The position numbers and the translations under genes are program-made. From Bifidobacterium breve (GTDB taxonomy: Bacteria > Actinomycetota > Actinomycetes > S36-B12), in assembly GCA_945877545.1 (NCBI GenBank), contig CAMCSO010000005.1, positions 1 through 41,124 of the forward strand: a DNA stretch of 41,124 bases. Reading direction: 5' to 3'. Positions 33,660-41,124 of the stretch are shown here, piece by piece. A model generated the notes under the pieces. The model searched no databases, was not told where the DNA came from, and worked only from the letters and a program-made list of their open reading frames with translations. Position 1 is the first letter of the stretch. Each line of letters begins with the position of its first letter.

Positions 33660-34918
33660 GCAATGCCACCGTCGCGCCCACGATGGTGGAAGGTGCCCAG
33701 CGCAACGCGCTACGGGTGCTCTCCACCGGGTCAGTGCTCGGGGGCATCGCTATCGCGGGCGCAATCCCGGCCGGGTCCCTCCTTGCGGCATCCATTGCAG
33801 ACTCCGAGGGGGCCGCCGGATTCGCCCAGACGGCTGGGGTGCTGGGCGCTGCCCTTCTCGCACTGCCGCTTGCGCGAATCGCCCTATCCCATGGCCGTCG
33901 AGCGGCTCTCGCTACGGGATACGGGATCGGTGCAGTGGGAGCCGTCGTCGTGATCCTGGGGGCAGTGCAGCGAAGCCTCCCACTCATCCTCATCGGATGC
34001 GTCATGGTTGGAGTTGCGTCGGCTTCCGGTTATCAGGCGCGTTATGCCGCTACCGACCTCGCTCACGACGATCACCGGGCCCGGGCACTGTCGCTCGTCG
34101 TCTGGGCCGGGACCATCGGTGCGGTGCTCGGTCCAAATCTCCTTGATGCCTCGGGAGCTCTCGGTCTCGCACTCGGCCTTCCGCAACTCGCCGGGCCGTA
34201 TGTCGTGTGCCTTGTCAGCCTCGGACTCGCGGCGCTTGTGCTCTTCGTGTTCCTTCGACCGGATCCCTACCTCATGTCGGTCGAGCGGCGACGGGGGACC
34301 GCGGACGAGAAACCCAAGCCGCGATTGCGCGATGGGATCGGGCACCTCGCAGGTAGGCCGCGAGCGGTCCTCGGGATCGGCGTGATCGCCATTGGTCACG
34401 TCGTGATGGTCATGGTTATGGTCATGACGCCGGTGCACATGGCTCATGTCGATGTATCGCTAAGGCTCATCGGTCTCGTCATTAGCGTCCACGTGGCGGG
34501 CATGTATGCGTTGTCGCCGCTCGTTGGCTGGACGGTGGACCGAGTCGGACGGGTGCCGGTCGTCGTCATGGGTATCGGCATCCTCACCGTCGCCTGCGTG
34601 CTTGCCGGGGTCGCTTCGGGTGATGACGTCACCCTTCTTGGTTTCGGGTTGTTCCTTCTCGGCCTGGGCTGGTCATGCACGCTTATTGCAGGTTCGACGC
34701 TCGTGACCGATGAGGTGGCGGCGCCGGATCGTCCATCAGTCCAAGGACTATCGGATGTTGTGATGAATGCGGCGGGGGCAGTCGGGGGAGCACTGGCTGG
34801 ACTCATCGTGCTCGCGAGTTCCTACGGTGTGCTCTGCGCCGCGGCGCTCCTGCCGCTCTTTGGCCTCGGGGTATGGGTCGCAGCGCCGTCCTCGAGGCGA
34901 ACCTCTGCGAGGACCTGA
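33656..34918 (+). CDS. Major facilitator superfamily transporter
   Basis: A 420-residue protein with about 12 membrane helices and a central basic loop (about 205-235: R-R-R-G-T-A-D-E-K-P-K-P-R-L). MFS features include G-R-R-A-A-L-A-T-G-Y in the loop after helix 2, and G-W-T-V-D-R-V-G-R-V-P-V in the matching position of the second half. The substrate is unknown. It is translationally coupled to the sulfotransferase-like gene (ATGA), so it may export or import that enzyme's acceptor or product. The next 201 bases hold the recA control region. Confidence 0.88.
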   Translation: MSNATVAPTMVEGAQRNALRVLSTGSVLGGIAIAGAIPAGSLLAASIADSEGAAGFAQTAGVLGAALLALPLARIALSHGRRAALATGYGIGAVGAVVVILGAVQRSLPLILIGCVMVGVASASGYQARYAATDLAHDDHRARALSLVVWAGTIGAVLGPNLLDASGALGLALGLPQLAGPYVVCLVSLGLAALVLFVFLRPDPYLMSVERRRGTADEKPKPRLRDGIGHLAGRPRAVLGIGVIAIGHVVMVMVMVMTPVHMAHVDVSLRLIGLVISVHVAGMYALSPLVGWTVDRVGRVPVVVMGIGILTVACVLAGVASGDDVTLLGFGLFLLGLGWSCTLIAGSTLVTDEVAAPDRPSVQGLSDVVMNAAGAVGGALAGLIVLASSYGVLCAAALLPLFGLGVWVAAPSSRRTSART

Positions 34919-34979
34919 GTCACCCCTTGGCGCAGGCATGACGATGTCGTGCTGCGTGTCGTCGGCGTGTCGGATACCT

Positions 34980-34995
34980 TCGAACAGGCGTTCGA
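34980..34995. promoter_or_regulatory. LexA operator (SOS box) upstream of recA
   Basis: TCGAACAGGCGTTCGA is a perfect 16-base palindromic actinobacterial SOS box (TCGAAC-N4-GTTCGA). A TATAGG -10-like box starts at the very next base (34996), so LexA bound here would block that promoter. It lies 124 bases before the recA ATG. Confidence 0.88.
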
Positions 34996-35059
34996 TATAG
35001 GTTGAGAACCTGACATGGATCCGGATGCTGTCCACAGTTTGGGAGCAACGTCTTCGTCA

Positions 35060-35082
35060 ATGTCACAGGCTCGACCTAAGTT
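35060..35082 (+). promoter_or_regulatory. RecA-NDp / PafBC-type promoter of recA
   Basis: ATGTCACAG, 8 bases, then TAAGTT. The mycobacterial LexA-independent damage promoter (RecA-NDp, recognised with PafBC) has consensus TTGTCRGTG-N8-TANNNT. The TGTCA core, the final G, the N8 spacing and the -10 box all agree. Transcription would start near 35089, about 30 bases before recA. Confidence 0.65.
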
Positions 35083-35119
35083 CTGAGCACCAACATTCGA
35101 ACCGACTCAAGGAGACGAC

Positions 35120-36256
35120 ATGGCAAGCGCCGCCAACGACCGCGAAAAGGCATTGGACTCTGCCCTCGCCCAGATCGAACGCCAATTCGGCAAGGGCTCG
35201 ATCATGCGCCTCGGTGAGGAGGGTCGCGCTCCGATGGACGTCATCCCTACCGGGTCTATCGCCCTTGACGTCGCGCTTGGGATCGGCGGCTTGCCCCGCG
35301 GCCGGATCGTCGAGATCTACGGCCCGGAGTCATCGGGCAAGACCACACTGGCACTGCACGCCATCGCGAGCGTTCAAAAGGCAGGCGGTCTTGCCGCCTT
35401 CATCGACGCAGAGCATGCACTCGATCCCGACTATGCCTCGCGCCTCGGCATCGACCTTGACAGCCTCTATGTGTCTCAGCCCGATACCGGCGAGCAGGCC
35501 CTCGAGATCACTGACACCCTCGTTCGATCTGGCGCACTAGACCTCATCGTGATCGACTCGGTGGCAGCGCTCGTGCCCCGAGCAGAGATCGAGGGCGAGA
35601 TGGGCGATAGCCACGTCGGACTTCAGGCCCGGCTCATGAGCCAGGCCCTTCGCAAGATGGCCGGCGCATTGAGCAACACGAACACGACCTGCATCTTCAT
35701 CAATCAGCTTCGCGAGAAGATCGGCGTCATGTTCGGCTCGCCCGAGACGACAACGGGTGGCAAGGCACTGAAGTTCTACGCCTCTGTGCGCCTCGATGTC
35801 CGTCGAATCGAGACCCTCAAGGGTGGCACCGAAGCCGTTGGCAACCGCACCCGCGTGAAGGTCGTCAAAAACAAGGTTGCGCCGCCCTTCAAGCAGGCCG
35901 AGTTCGACATCCTCTACGGGGAGGGTATTTCCCGCGAGGGCTCGCTTATCGACCTTGGCGTCGACTGTGGCATCGTGAAAAAGTCCGGCGCCTGGTACAC
36001 CTACGACAGCGACCAGCTCGGCCAGGGCAAGGAGAATGCCCGCACATTCCTCAAGGACAACCCCGATCTCGCCGACGACATCGAGAAGCGAATTAAGGAT
36101 CACATGGGCATTGGCCCGCGGGTCGATGCACCGGCGGATGAGCATGCGCCTCGTTCAACACCGCCTGAGTCTGTGGCCGGCGCGGCCGGTGTGGGTGCCA
36201 AGCGCGCCGAGTCCGCCGCGTCAAAGCGGGCAGCAGTCGTTTCCATTGACGGCTAA
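35120..36256 (+). CDS. recA: Recombinase RecA
   Basis: DNA strand-exchange ATPase and co-protease for LexA. The 378-residue protein has Walker A G-P-E-S-S-G-K-T at residues 68-75, the Walker B region [12 protein letters not shown], the L1/L2 DNA loops ([12 protein letters not shown] and the [12 protein letters not shown] segment), and [11 protein letters not shown]. The Ala-rich C-terminal 40 residues are variable. No intein is present. AAGGAG precedes the ATG. Two damage-responsive promoters lie upstream, one with a LexA box and one of PafBC type. recX follows after 24 bases. Confidence 0.99.
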   Translation: MASAANDREKALDSALAQIERQFGKGSIMRLGEEGRAPMDVIPTGSIALDVALGIGGLPRGRIVEIYGPESSGKTTLALHAIASVQKAGGLAAFIDAEHALDPDYASRLGIDLDSLYVSQPDTGEQALEITDTLVRSGALDLIVIDSVAALVPRAEIEGEMGDSHVGLQARLMSQALRKMAGALSNTNTTCIFINQLREKIGVMFGSPETTTGGKALKFYASVRLDVRRIETLKGGTEAVGNRTRVKVVKNKVAPPFKQAEFDILYGEGISREGSLIDLGVDCGIVKKSGAWYTYDSDQLGQGKENARTFLKDNPDLADDIEKRIKDHMGIGPRVDAPADEHAPRSTPPESVAGAAGVGAKRAESAASKRAAVVSIDG

Positions 36257-36280
36257 GTCCGCGCGAGGGTTCGGGTCGTC

Positions 36281-36844
36281 ATGGCGAGGTCTTCTCGAAG
36301 GTTCGAGCGGGCTCGGTCAAACGAATCGGCGGACGACTCTCTCACCGACCCGCAGCATGAGGCGAGTTCGGAGGGTGCAGCCAGAGCGATCGTCCTGCGA
36401 CGGCTAAGCGCATCTGCCCGCACCCGTTACGAGCTTGACGAGGACCTGACGGACCGAGGATTCCCGGCCGACGTCATCGAGTGCGTCCTTGACCGGTTCG
36501 AGGAGGTCGGGCTCGTTAATGACGCCGAGTTTGCCGAGCTGTGGGTGGCCTCACGACATCGAACTCGAGGGGCGGCAAGATCGGTGCTTCGTCGAGAACT
36601 GCGGAACAAGGGCGTGAGCGACGAGCTGGCAGAGTCGGCGCTCGCGGGGATTTCATCCGAGGACGAGCTGGTTCGCGCAAGGGCGCTCATCGACCGCAAG
36701 CTCATTACCCTTCGAAGTGCAAGCCGTGATCAGTCTCAACGCCGACTCGTCGCCTACCTCCTTCGCCGGGGCTACCAAGGCGGGGTTGCGTTCGCCGTCG
36801 TGTCGCAGGCACTCGATTTGCACGATGTTCAGATGGACGGATAG
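36281..36844 (+). CDS. recX: Regulatory protein RecX
   Basis: Inhibits RecA filament activity. The 187-residue, helix-rich protein has the RecX three-helix repeats: A-I-V-L-R-R-L-S-A-S-A-R-T-R-Y-E-L-D-E-D-L, then F-E-E-V-G-L-V-N-D-A-E-F-A-E-L-W, R-H-R-T-R-G-A-A-R-S-V-L-R-R-E-L, and a last R-R-L-V-A-Y-L-L-R-R-G-Y. The first 30 residues are an unconserved polar tail. It lies directly after recA and is likely co-transcribed. A miaB gene often follows recX in actinobacteria; here an MMPL exporter follows instead. Confidence 0.93.
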   Translation: MARSSRRFERARSNESADDSLTDPQHEASSEGAARAIVLRRLSASARTRYELDEDLTDRGFPADVIECVLDRFEEVGLVNDAEFAELWVASRHRTRGAARSVLRRELRNKGVSDELAESALAGISSEDELVRARALIDRKLITLRSASRDQSQRRLVAYLLRRGYQGGVAFAVVSQALDLHDVQMDG

Positions 36845-36895
36845 GTTGTTTCGCGAGCGGAATAGCGCTGAACCATCCCATCTCAAGGAGTGCTC

Positions 36896-39244
36896 ATGCC
36901 CGGCCTTTCATCGTGGGCAGTACGCCGCCCCGTTATCGCGCTCATCTGCTGGCTCGCTGCGCTCGTCGCGGTGGTGGGCCTTGGCGTTGGCGTCGGCGGC
37001 ACGCTCAACGACTCGTTCGAACTTCCTGATACCGAGTCGACGGCGGCCCAGGACCTGTTGATGGAATTGCCGAATGCAGGCGCCGCGACGGGTGCCTCTG
37101 CTCGGGTGGTGTGGTCACCGGCAAGTGGCACGGCGGTAGATGAGGCTGCGGTTGCGAAGGTGAAGCCGCTGCTCGACACGATCGCCGCGCTGCCGTCGGT
37201 TGATTGTGTGTCGACCCCCTTCGGTCCTGGACTGGGCAAGGCATGCCCGCCGATGCAGGCCGGAGCCTCGGAGGCCGACCTTGAGGCCATGCCGGAGGAT
37301 CAGCGGGCCGCGTTCTCTGATGCATCCAAGGCGGCCCAGCAGGCGATGTCGCCGGTGAGTCCCGATGGACGCGTCGCTTATGCCACGGTCTCGTTCTCCT
37401 CGGACGGAGGTCAGATCCCGACCCAGGATGCCAAGGCCATTCTTGATGGTGTGAAGGCTCTCAACGGGTCCGAGATCGCAGTGGGCGCCAACGGTCAGGT
37501 TCTTGATTTCGCTGGCCAGGAGCCTCCGAGCAGCGAGGGTATCGGAATCCTTGTAGCGATCGTCATCCTCCTCATTGCATTCGGCTCGATCATTGCGGCC
37601 GGCATGCCGATCGTTGTTGCAGTCGTCGGACTGGCAATGGGTCAAATGGCGATCCTCGTGGTCGCTAATTTCCTCGATGTCGCGACCTTCGCCCCAACGC
37701 TGGCGGCGATGATCGGACTTGGCGTTGGCATCGACTACGCGTTGTTCGTCATGAACCGGTTCCGCCAGGCGGTCCTCGCCGGCCACGCGCCGAAGGATGC
37801 CGCGATGGAGGCTGTGGAGACCGCAGGCCGGGCAGTCCTGTTCGCTGGTGGAACCGTCATCATTGCTCTGCTCGGTCTGTTCGTGCTGCGAATCAACTTC
37901 TTCGTTGGACTGTCGGTGGCAGCGTCCCTCACAGTGCTCATGGTCATGCTGTCGGCGCTGTGGATGCTGCCAGCGCTGCTCAGCCTGCTGGGCGCGAAGG
38001 CGCTTGGTCTGCGTATGCCGTGGGGGAAGAAGCCTGGCGTCGTGCACCCCGAAGGCGTGGCCTGGGCGAAGTACGGTCGCCGCCTTCAACGGCGTCCCAT
38101 CATCCCTGCGGCTATTTCGCTGCTCGTTGTGCTTGTGCTTGCGATCCCGCTCTTCAGCCTGCGGCAGGGCTTCTCCGATGACTCAGGCAAGGCGGTCGGA
38201 AGTCCTGGAAGAGTTGCCTTCGACCTGATGAGCGAGGGCTTCGGGGCTGGCGTGAATGGGCCGTTCTTCTTTGCGGTGAAGTTGGGGCAGCCTCGCGATA
38301 TGGAGGCCTACGGCGCGATCGTCAATGGGCTGGCAACGGCGGATGGCGTGGCGGGCACACTCCCGACTCCAGCGATGCTTCCATTGATCGCGGGTAATCC
38401 CGGGTCATTCAGTGAGGACGGAATGGTGGCCTCGATCATGGTCGTGCCAGCGTCAGCCCCACAGGATGAGGCCACAACGCAACTGCTCGACCGACTTCGC
38501 ACCGAGGTCGACCCCGGGCTAGAGCAGGCAACGGGGTCGAAGATTTACGTTGGCGGAGCGCAAGCGATCACGAGCGATTTCACGACCGTCCTCACGGACG
38601 CGCTGCCGATCTTCCTGCTGGTTGTCGTTGGGTTCGGCTTCCTTGCGCTTACCTTGCTCTTTCATTCAATCGTTGTCCCGCTCACCGCCGCGGTTACCAG
38701 CCTGCTGAGCTTCGGAGCCGCAATGGGCATCACGGTGGCGGTTTTCCAGTGGGGGTGGCTCGCCGGTCCACTCGGGATCTCAGGGACGGGTCCGATCATG
38801 CCCTTCCTGCCGATCATGGTGTTCGCCATCCTCTTTGGTCTGTCAATGGACTACCAGGTGTTCCTCGTGTCCCGAATGCAGGAGGAGTGGGCGCGGACTG
38901 GCGACAACGCAGCATCAGTTCGCCGAGGCCTTGCGGGCTCGGGCAGGGTGGTGATGATCGCGGCGGCGATCATGGCGAGCGTGTTCCTGGCATTCGTCCC
39001 GACGCCTGATTCGACGATCAAACTGTTCGGCATCGCTCTCGCATCTGCGGTCATCATTGATGCATTCATTGTGCGGCTCATTCTCGTTCCGTCGCTCATG
39101 TCGATGCTCGGCAAGGCGAACTGGTGGCTGCCGGAATGGCTCGACAGAATCTTGCCGAAGGTGCAGATTGAGCCGGGTGAAGACGAGGTCGACGATGATG
39201 CGAAGCCGTTGCCAGCCAGCACCTCCGCGCCCGTTGTCGGGTAG
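36896..39244 (+). CDS. MMPL/RND-family membrane exporter
   Basis: A 782-residue transporter with two repeats of one helix, a large external domain and five helices. The first helix is at 8-30. The MmpL proton-relay-type segments are G-L-G-V-G-I-D-Y-A-L-F-V-M-N-R-F-R near 280 and F-G-L-S-M-D-Y-Q-V-F-L-V-S-R-M near 645. Family members export lipids, siderophores or drugs; the substrate is unknown. The external domains are smaller than in large mycobacterial MmpL3-type proteins. The ATG at 36896 has AAGGAG 5 bases upstream and is preferred to the GTG at 36890. It ends with an acidic, Pro-rich tail. Confidence 0.92.
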   Translation: MPGLSSWAVRRPVIALICWLAALVAVVGLGVGVGGTLNDSFELPDTESTAAQDLLMELPNAGAATGASARVVWSPASGTAVDEAAVAKVKPLLDTIAALPSVDCVSTPFGPGLGKACPPMQAGASEADLEAMPEDQRAAFSDASKAAQQAMSPVSPDGRVAYATVSFSSDGGQIPTQDAKAILDGVKALNGSEIAVGANGQVLDFAGQEPPSSEGIGILVAIVILLIAFGSIIAAGMPIVVAVVGLAMGQMAILVVANFLDVATFAPTLAAMIGLGVGIDYALFVMNRFRQAVLAGHAPKDAAMEAVETAGRAVLFAGGTVIIALLGLFVLRINFFVGLSVAASLTVLMVMLSALWMLPALLSLLGAKALGLRMPWGKKPGVVHPEGVAWAKYGRRLQRRPIIPAAISLLVVLVLAIPLFSLRQGFSDDSGKAVGSPGRVAFDLMSEGFGAGVNGPFFFAVKLGQPRDMEAYGAIVNGLATADGVAGTLPTPAMLPLIAGNPGSFSEDGMVASIMVVPASAPQDEATTQLLDRLRTEVDPGLEQATGSKIYVGGAQAITSDFTTVLTDALPIFLLVVVGFGFLALTLLFHSIVVPLTAAVTSLLSFGAAMGITVAVFQWGWLAGPLGISGTGPIMPFLPIMVFAILFGLSMDYQVFLVSRMQEEWARTGDNAASVRRGLAGSGRVVMIAAAIMASVFLAFVPTPDSTIKLFGIALASAVIIDAFIVRLILVPSLMSMLGKANWWLPEWLDRILPKVQIEPGEDEVDDDAKPLPASTSAPVVG

Positions 39245-39256
39245 GCGTCCACACGC

Positions 39257-40105
39257 GTGGGCATCGTCCGTATCAGCGACCCGGCTGATGCAAGGCTCGC
39301 CGATTATGTGAGCCTTACTGATGTGGCCCTGCGGTCGCGCCATGAACCGTCCGTGGGACTGTACATCGCGGAGAGCTCGGAGGTCATTCGAATCGCGGTC
39401 GGTGCTGGTCACCGGCCGCGATCCTTCCTCTTGGCCGAACGCTGGCTGGAGGACCTCGGCCCTGTTCTATCGGAGGTGAATGCTGGGACGGACGGAGATG
39501 TGCCGGTGTTCGTCGCCGATCCACAAACCCTGCGCGCCATCACGGGCTTTCATCTCCACCGTGGCGCGCTCGCCGCCATGCACCGACCGCCGCTCGCGCC
39601 TGTGGGGGAGTTGATCGTCGGGCTCTGCTCTGGGGAGGGCCCGGTGCGGGTGGTGGTTCTCGAGGACATCGTTGACCATACAAATGTTGGGGCAATCTTC
39701 CGAAGTGTTGCTGCGCTCGGTGCCCATGCGGTGCTCGTGTCTCCACGGTGCGCTGACCCCCTCTACCGTCGCAGCGTGCGCGTGTCGATGGGAACGGTGT
39801 TCCTCGTTCCGTGGACGAGGATGACCGACTGGCACGATGGGGTCGAGGACCTGCGATCGAAGGGCTTCGTGATTGCAGCGCTCGGCCTCGGGGATGACTC
39901 CGTGGACCTAGATGTCTTTGCGACCTCGGCCCCGGAGCGACTGGCCCTCGTGTTTGGCACCGAGGGTGATGGCCTGTCATCGTCGGCCGTCGGATCAGCG
40001 GACCTAAGGGTTCGCATTCCGATGGCCGGGGGAGTCGACTCCTTGAATGTTGCTGCTGCTTCGGCTGTCGCCCTGTGGGCGCTGCGATCCTCGGCTAGCG
40101 TTTAG
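39257..40105 (+). CDS. TrmH/SpoU-family RNA 2'-O-methyltransferase
   Basis: A 282-residue SPOUT methyltransferase. The three SpoU motifs are present: V-D-H-T-N-V-G-A-I-F-R-S-V-A-A-L-G-A (motif 1), A-L-V-F-G-T-E-G-D-G-L-S (motif 2) and I-P-M-A-G-G-V-D-S-L-N-V-A-A-A-S-A (motif 3). The first 110 residues form an L30e-like substrate-binding domain. It methylates a ribose of tRNA or rRNA, but the site cannot be read from sequence. GTG start, 12 bases after the MMPL stop. Confidence 0.93.
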   Translation: MGIVRISDPADARLADYVSLTDVALRSRHEPSVGLYIAESSEVIRIAVGAGHRPRSFLLAERWLEDLGPVLSEVNAGTDGDVPVFVADPQTLRAITGFHLHRGALAAMHRPPLAPVGELIVGLCSGEGPVRVVVLEDIVDHTNVGAIFRSVAALGAHAVLVSPRCADPLYRRSVRVSMGTVFLVPWTRMTDWHDGVEDLRSKGFVIAALGLGDDSVDLDVFATSAPERLALVFGTEGDGLSSSAVGSADLRVRIPMAGGVDSLNVAAASAVALWALRSSASV

Positions 40106-40127
40106 GGAAACGAGGGTCTGGAGAACT

Positions 40128-41072
40128 ATGTCGCACTCAAATGAGGCCTTCTCGGCTGACAATCGGACGACGAGCACGGCGACCGAGATCAGCGACGGGA
40201 TCTTCGCCTACGTGCAGGCCGACGGTACGTGGTGGATCAACAACACGGGCTTCCTGGTGGGTAGGCGGGGAGTCGTGAGCATCGATGCCTGCGCGACAGC
40301 GCGCAGAACGACCGCTTACCTAGAGGCGATCACCGCGGTCACCCAGACCCCGGTGCGCACCCTCATCAACACCCATCACCATGGCGACCACACCTTCGGC
40401 AACTATTTGTTCACAGAGGCGACGATCGTCGCCCACGACGGCGTGCGCCAGGGAATGGCGGCATGGGGTGTGCCGAAGTCCGCACCGTTCTGGACCGAGG
40501 TGGAATGGGGACCCGTTGAACTCGTACCGCCGTTCCTCACCTTCGAGGATCGGGTGCGCGTCTACGTCGACGAACTCGTGTGCGAGGTGGCGCATGTGGG
40601 CACGCCGGCTCATACGGTCAGCGACTCCGTCGTATGGATCCCGGAGCGCGGGGTACTCTTCAGCGGCGATCTCATCTTCAACGGCGGAATGCCCTTCCTG
40701 CTGCAGGGTTCGATCAGCGGTGCCCGGGTGGCCCTTGACTCGATTCGGGCTCTCGGGGCCCAGATCATCGTTCCGGGTCACGGCCTTGTCTGCGGCCCGG
40801 AGGCGATTGAGGAGGTTGATCTCTATCTCGCCTTCGTCCAGATGGCTGCGCTGGATGGTCACGCGGCGGGGCTCACGCCTCTGGAGATCGCGAGGGACCT
40901 CGATCTAGGCGAGTTCGCGGCGCTCTCGGATCCCGAGCGCATCGTAGGGAACCTTCACCGCGCCCTCGCTGAGATCGATGGCCTGCCGCCCGGTGCGCCG
41001 ATTGATGCGCACGCTGCTCTCGCCGACATGGTGGAGTTCAACGGAGGAAGGCCCCTGACGTGCCTCGCCTGA
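40128..41072 (+). CDS. Metallo-beta-lactamase-fold hydrolase
   Basis: A 314-residue MBL-fold enzyme with the zinc motif N-T-H-H-H-G-D-H-T-F-G-N (His83, His85, Asp87, His88). Further ligands appear as A-H-V-G-T-P-A-H-T-V-S-D, F-S-G-D-L-I-F-N-G-G and I-V-P-G-H-G. The sequence resembles generic MBL hydrolases and the so-called cyclase-like group, not RNase J or beta-lactamases; the substrate is unknown. The ORF track begins at 40047 inside the methyltransferase gene. The ATG at 40128 has GGAGA close upstream and gives a normal start. It overlaps the next, cut-off gene. Confidence 0.9.
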   Translation: MSHSNEAFSADNRTTSTATEISDGIFAYVQADGTWWINNTGFLVGRRGVVSIDACATARRTTAYLEAITAVTQTPVRTLINTHHHGDHTFGNYLFTEATIVAHDGVRQGMAAWGVPKSAPFWTEVEWGPVELVPPFLTFEDRVRVYVDELVCEVAHVGTPAHTVSDSVVWIPERGVLFSGDLIFNGGMPFLLQGSISGARVALDSIRALGAQIIVPGHGLVCGPEAIEEVDLYLAFVQMAALDGHAAGLTPLEIARDLDLGEFAALSDPERIVGNLHRALAEIDGLPPGAPIDAHAALADMVEFNGGRPLTCLA

Positions 41073-41124
41073 TGGCGCAGCGTGCCAAGGCGCTCGGCAT
41101 GAGCGGCAATGAGGCAGGACGGCA
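41060..41124 (+). CDS. Start of an unidentified gene (truncated by the window)
   Basis: An open frame from GTG 41060 (MPRLMAQRAKALGMSGNEAG), with an internal ATG at 41072 that overlaps the MBL stop as TGATG. GGAGGAAGG lies 10 bases before the GTG. About 21 codons are visible, too few to name a product. It is likely translationally coupled to the MBL gene. Confidence 0.4.
   Translation, partial: MPRLMAQRAKALGMSGNEAGR

Noticed and set aside
35094-35103. Second TCGAAC-containing half-site close to the recA start
   Set aside because: Only one half of the LexA palindrome is present (TTCGAACCGACTC); there is no matching GTTCGA at 4-base spacing.

Overview
The window is a stretch of high-GC chromosome from an actinobacterium (Actinomycetota, class Actinomycetia; I cannot fix the order). 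The evidence is the gene order, which follows the conserved actinomycete backbone seen in Mycobacterium and Streptomyces: ispG-GNAT-proS, a ferritin-like pair (DUF4439), rimP-nusA-rnpM-infB-rbfA-truB-ribF-rpsO-pnp-M16 protease-dapB, thyX-dapA-rnj-ftsK-rodZ-rimO-pgsA-cinA-clgR, and DUF3046-recA-recX. Other signs are a perfect actinobacterial LexA box and a PafBC-type promoter in front of recA, and many genes with a -10 box only 6-7 bases before the start codon. No tRNA, rRNA, CRISPR array, insertion sequence or prophage is visible, and no gene-free stretch exceeds 300 bases.

Layout. Bases 1-4241 hold the end of ispG, an acetyltransferase, proS, a HAD hydrolase and a TauE/SafE permease; the last three are joined by ATGA overlaps. 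Bases 4242-5101 hold two ferritin-like proteins on the minus strand, one an exported lipoprotein. Bases 5229-16706 are the translation and RNA-metabolism block. Its untranslated regions are rich in structure: a 150-nt infB leader with three chained mini-ORFs and a hairpin, an infB-rbfA spacer with mutually exclusive hairpins, a bulged hairpin before rpsO and a strong terminator after it.

Bases 16762-23684 contain dapB and thyX separated by an apparent insertion: a minus-strand azlC-azlD-PH-domain operon, a large two-component kinase with its NarL-type regulator, and a GNAT gene. The kinase appears to be two sensor modules fused in one chain, the second lacking recognisable catalytic motifs. 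Bases 23702-32603 return to the backbone (dapA, rnj, ftsK, a membrane-anchor-less RodZ-like HTH protein, rimO, pgsA, cinA/pncC, clgR).

Bases 32675-36844 are DUF3046, then a sulfotransferase-like gene plus an MFS transporter in the place where DUF3046 usually meets recA, then recA-recX. The end holds an MMPL exporter, a SpoU-type RNA methyltransferase, a metallo-beta-lactamase-fold protein and the first codons of one more gene. No wholly new defence or mobile system was found. The most notable signals are the RNA-level structures around infB, the dual DNA-damage promoters of recA, the tandem half-degenerate kinase, and the recurring leaderless promoter layout.
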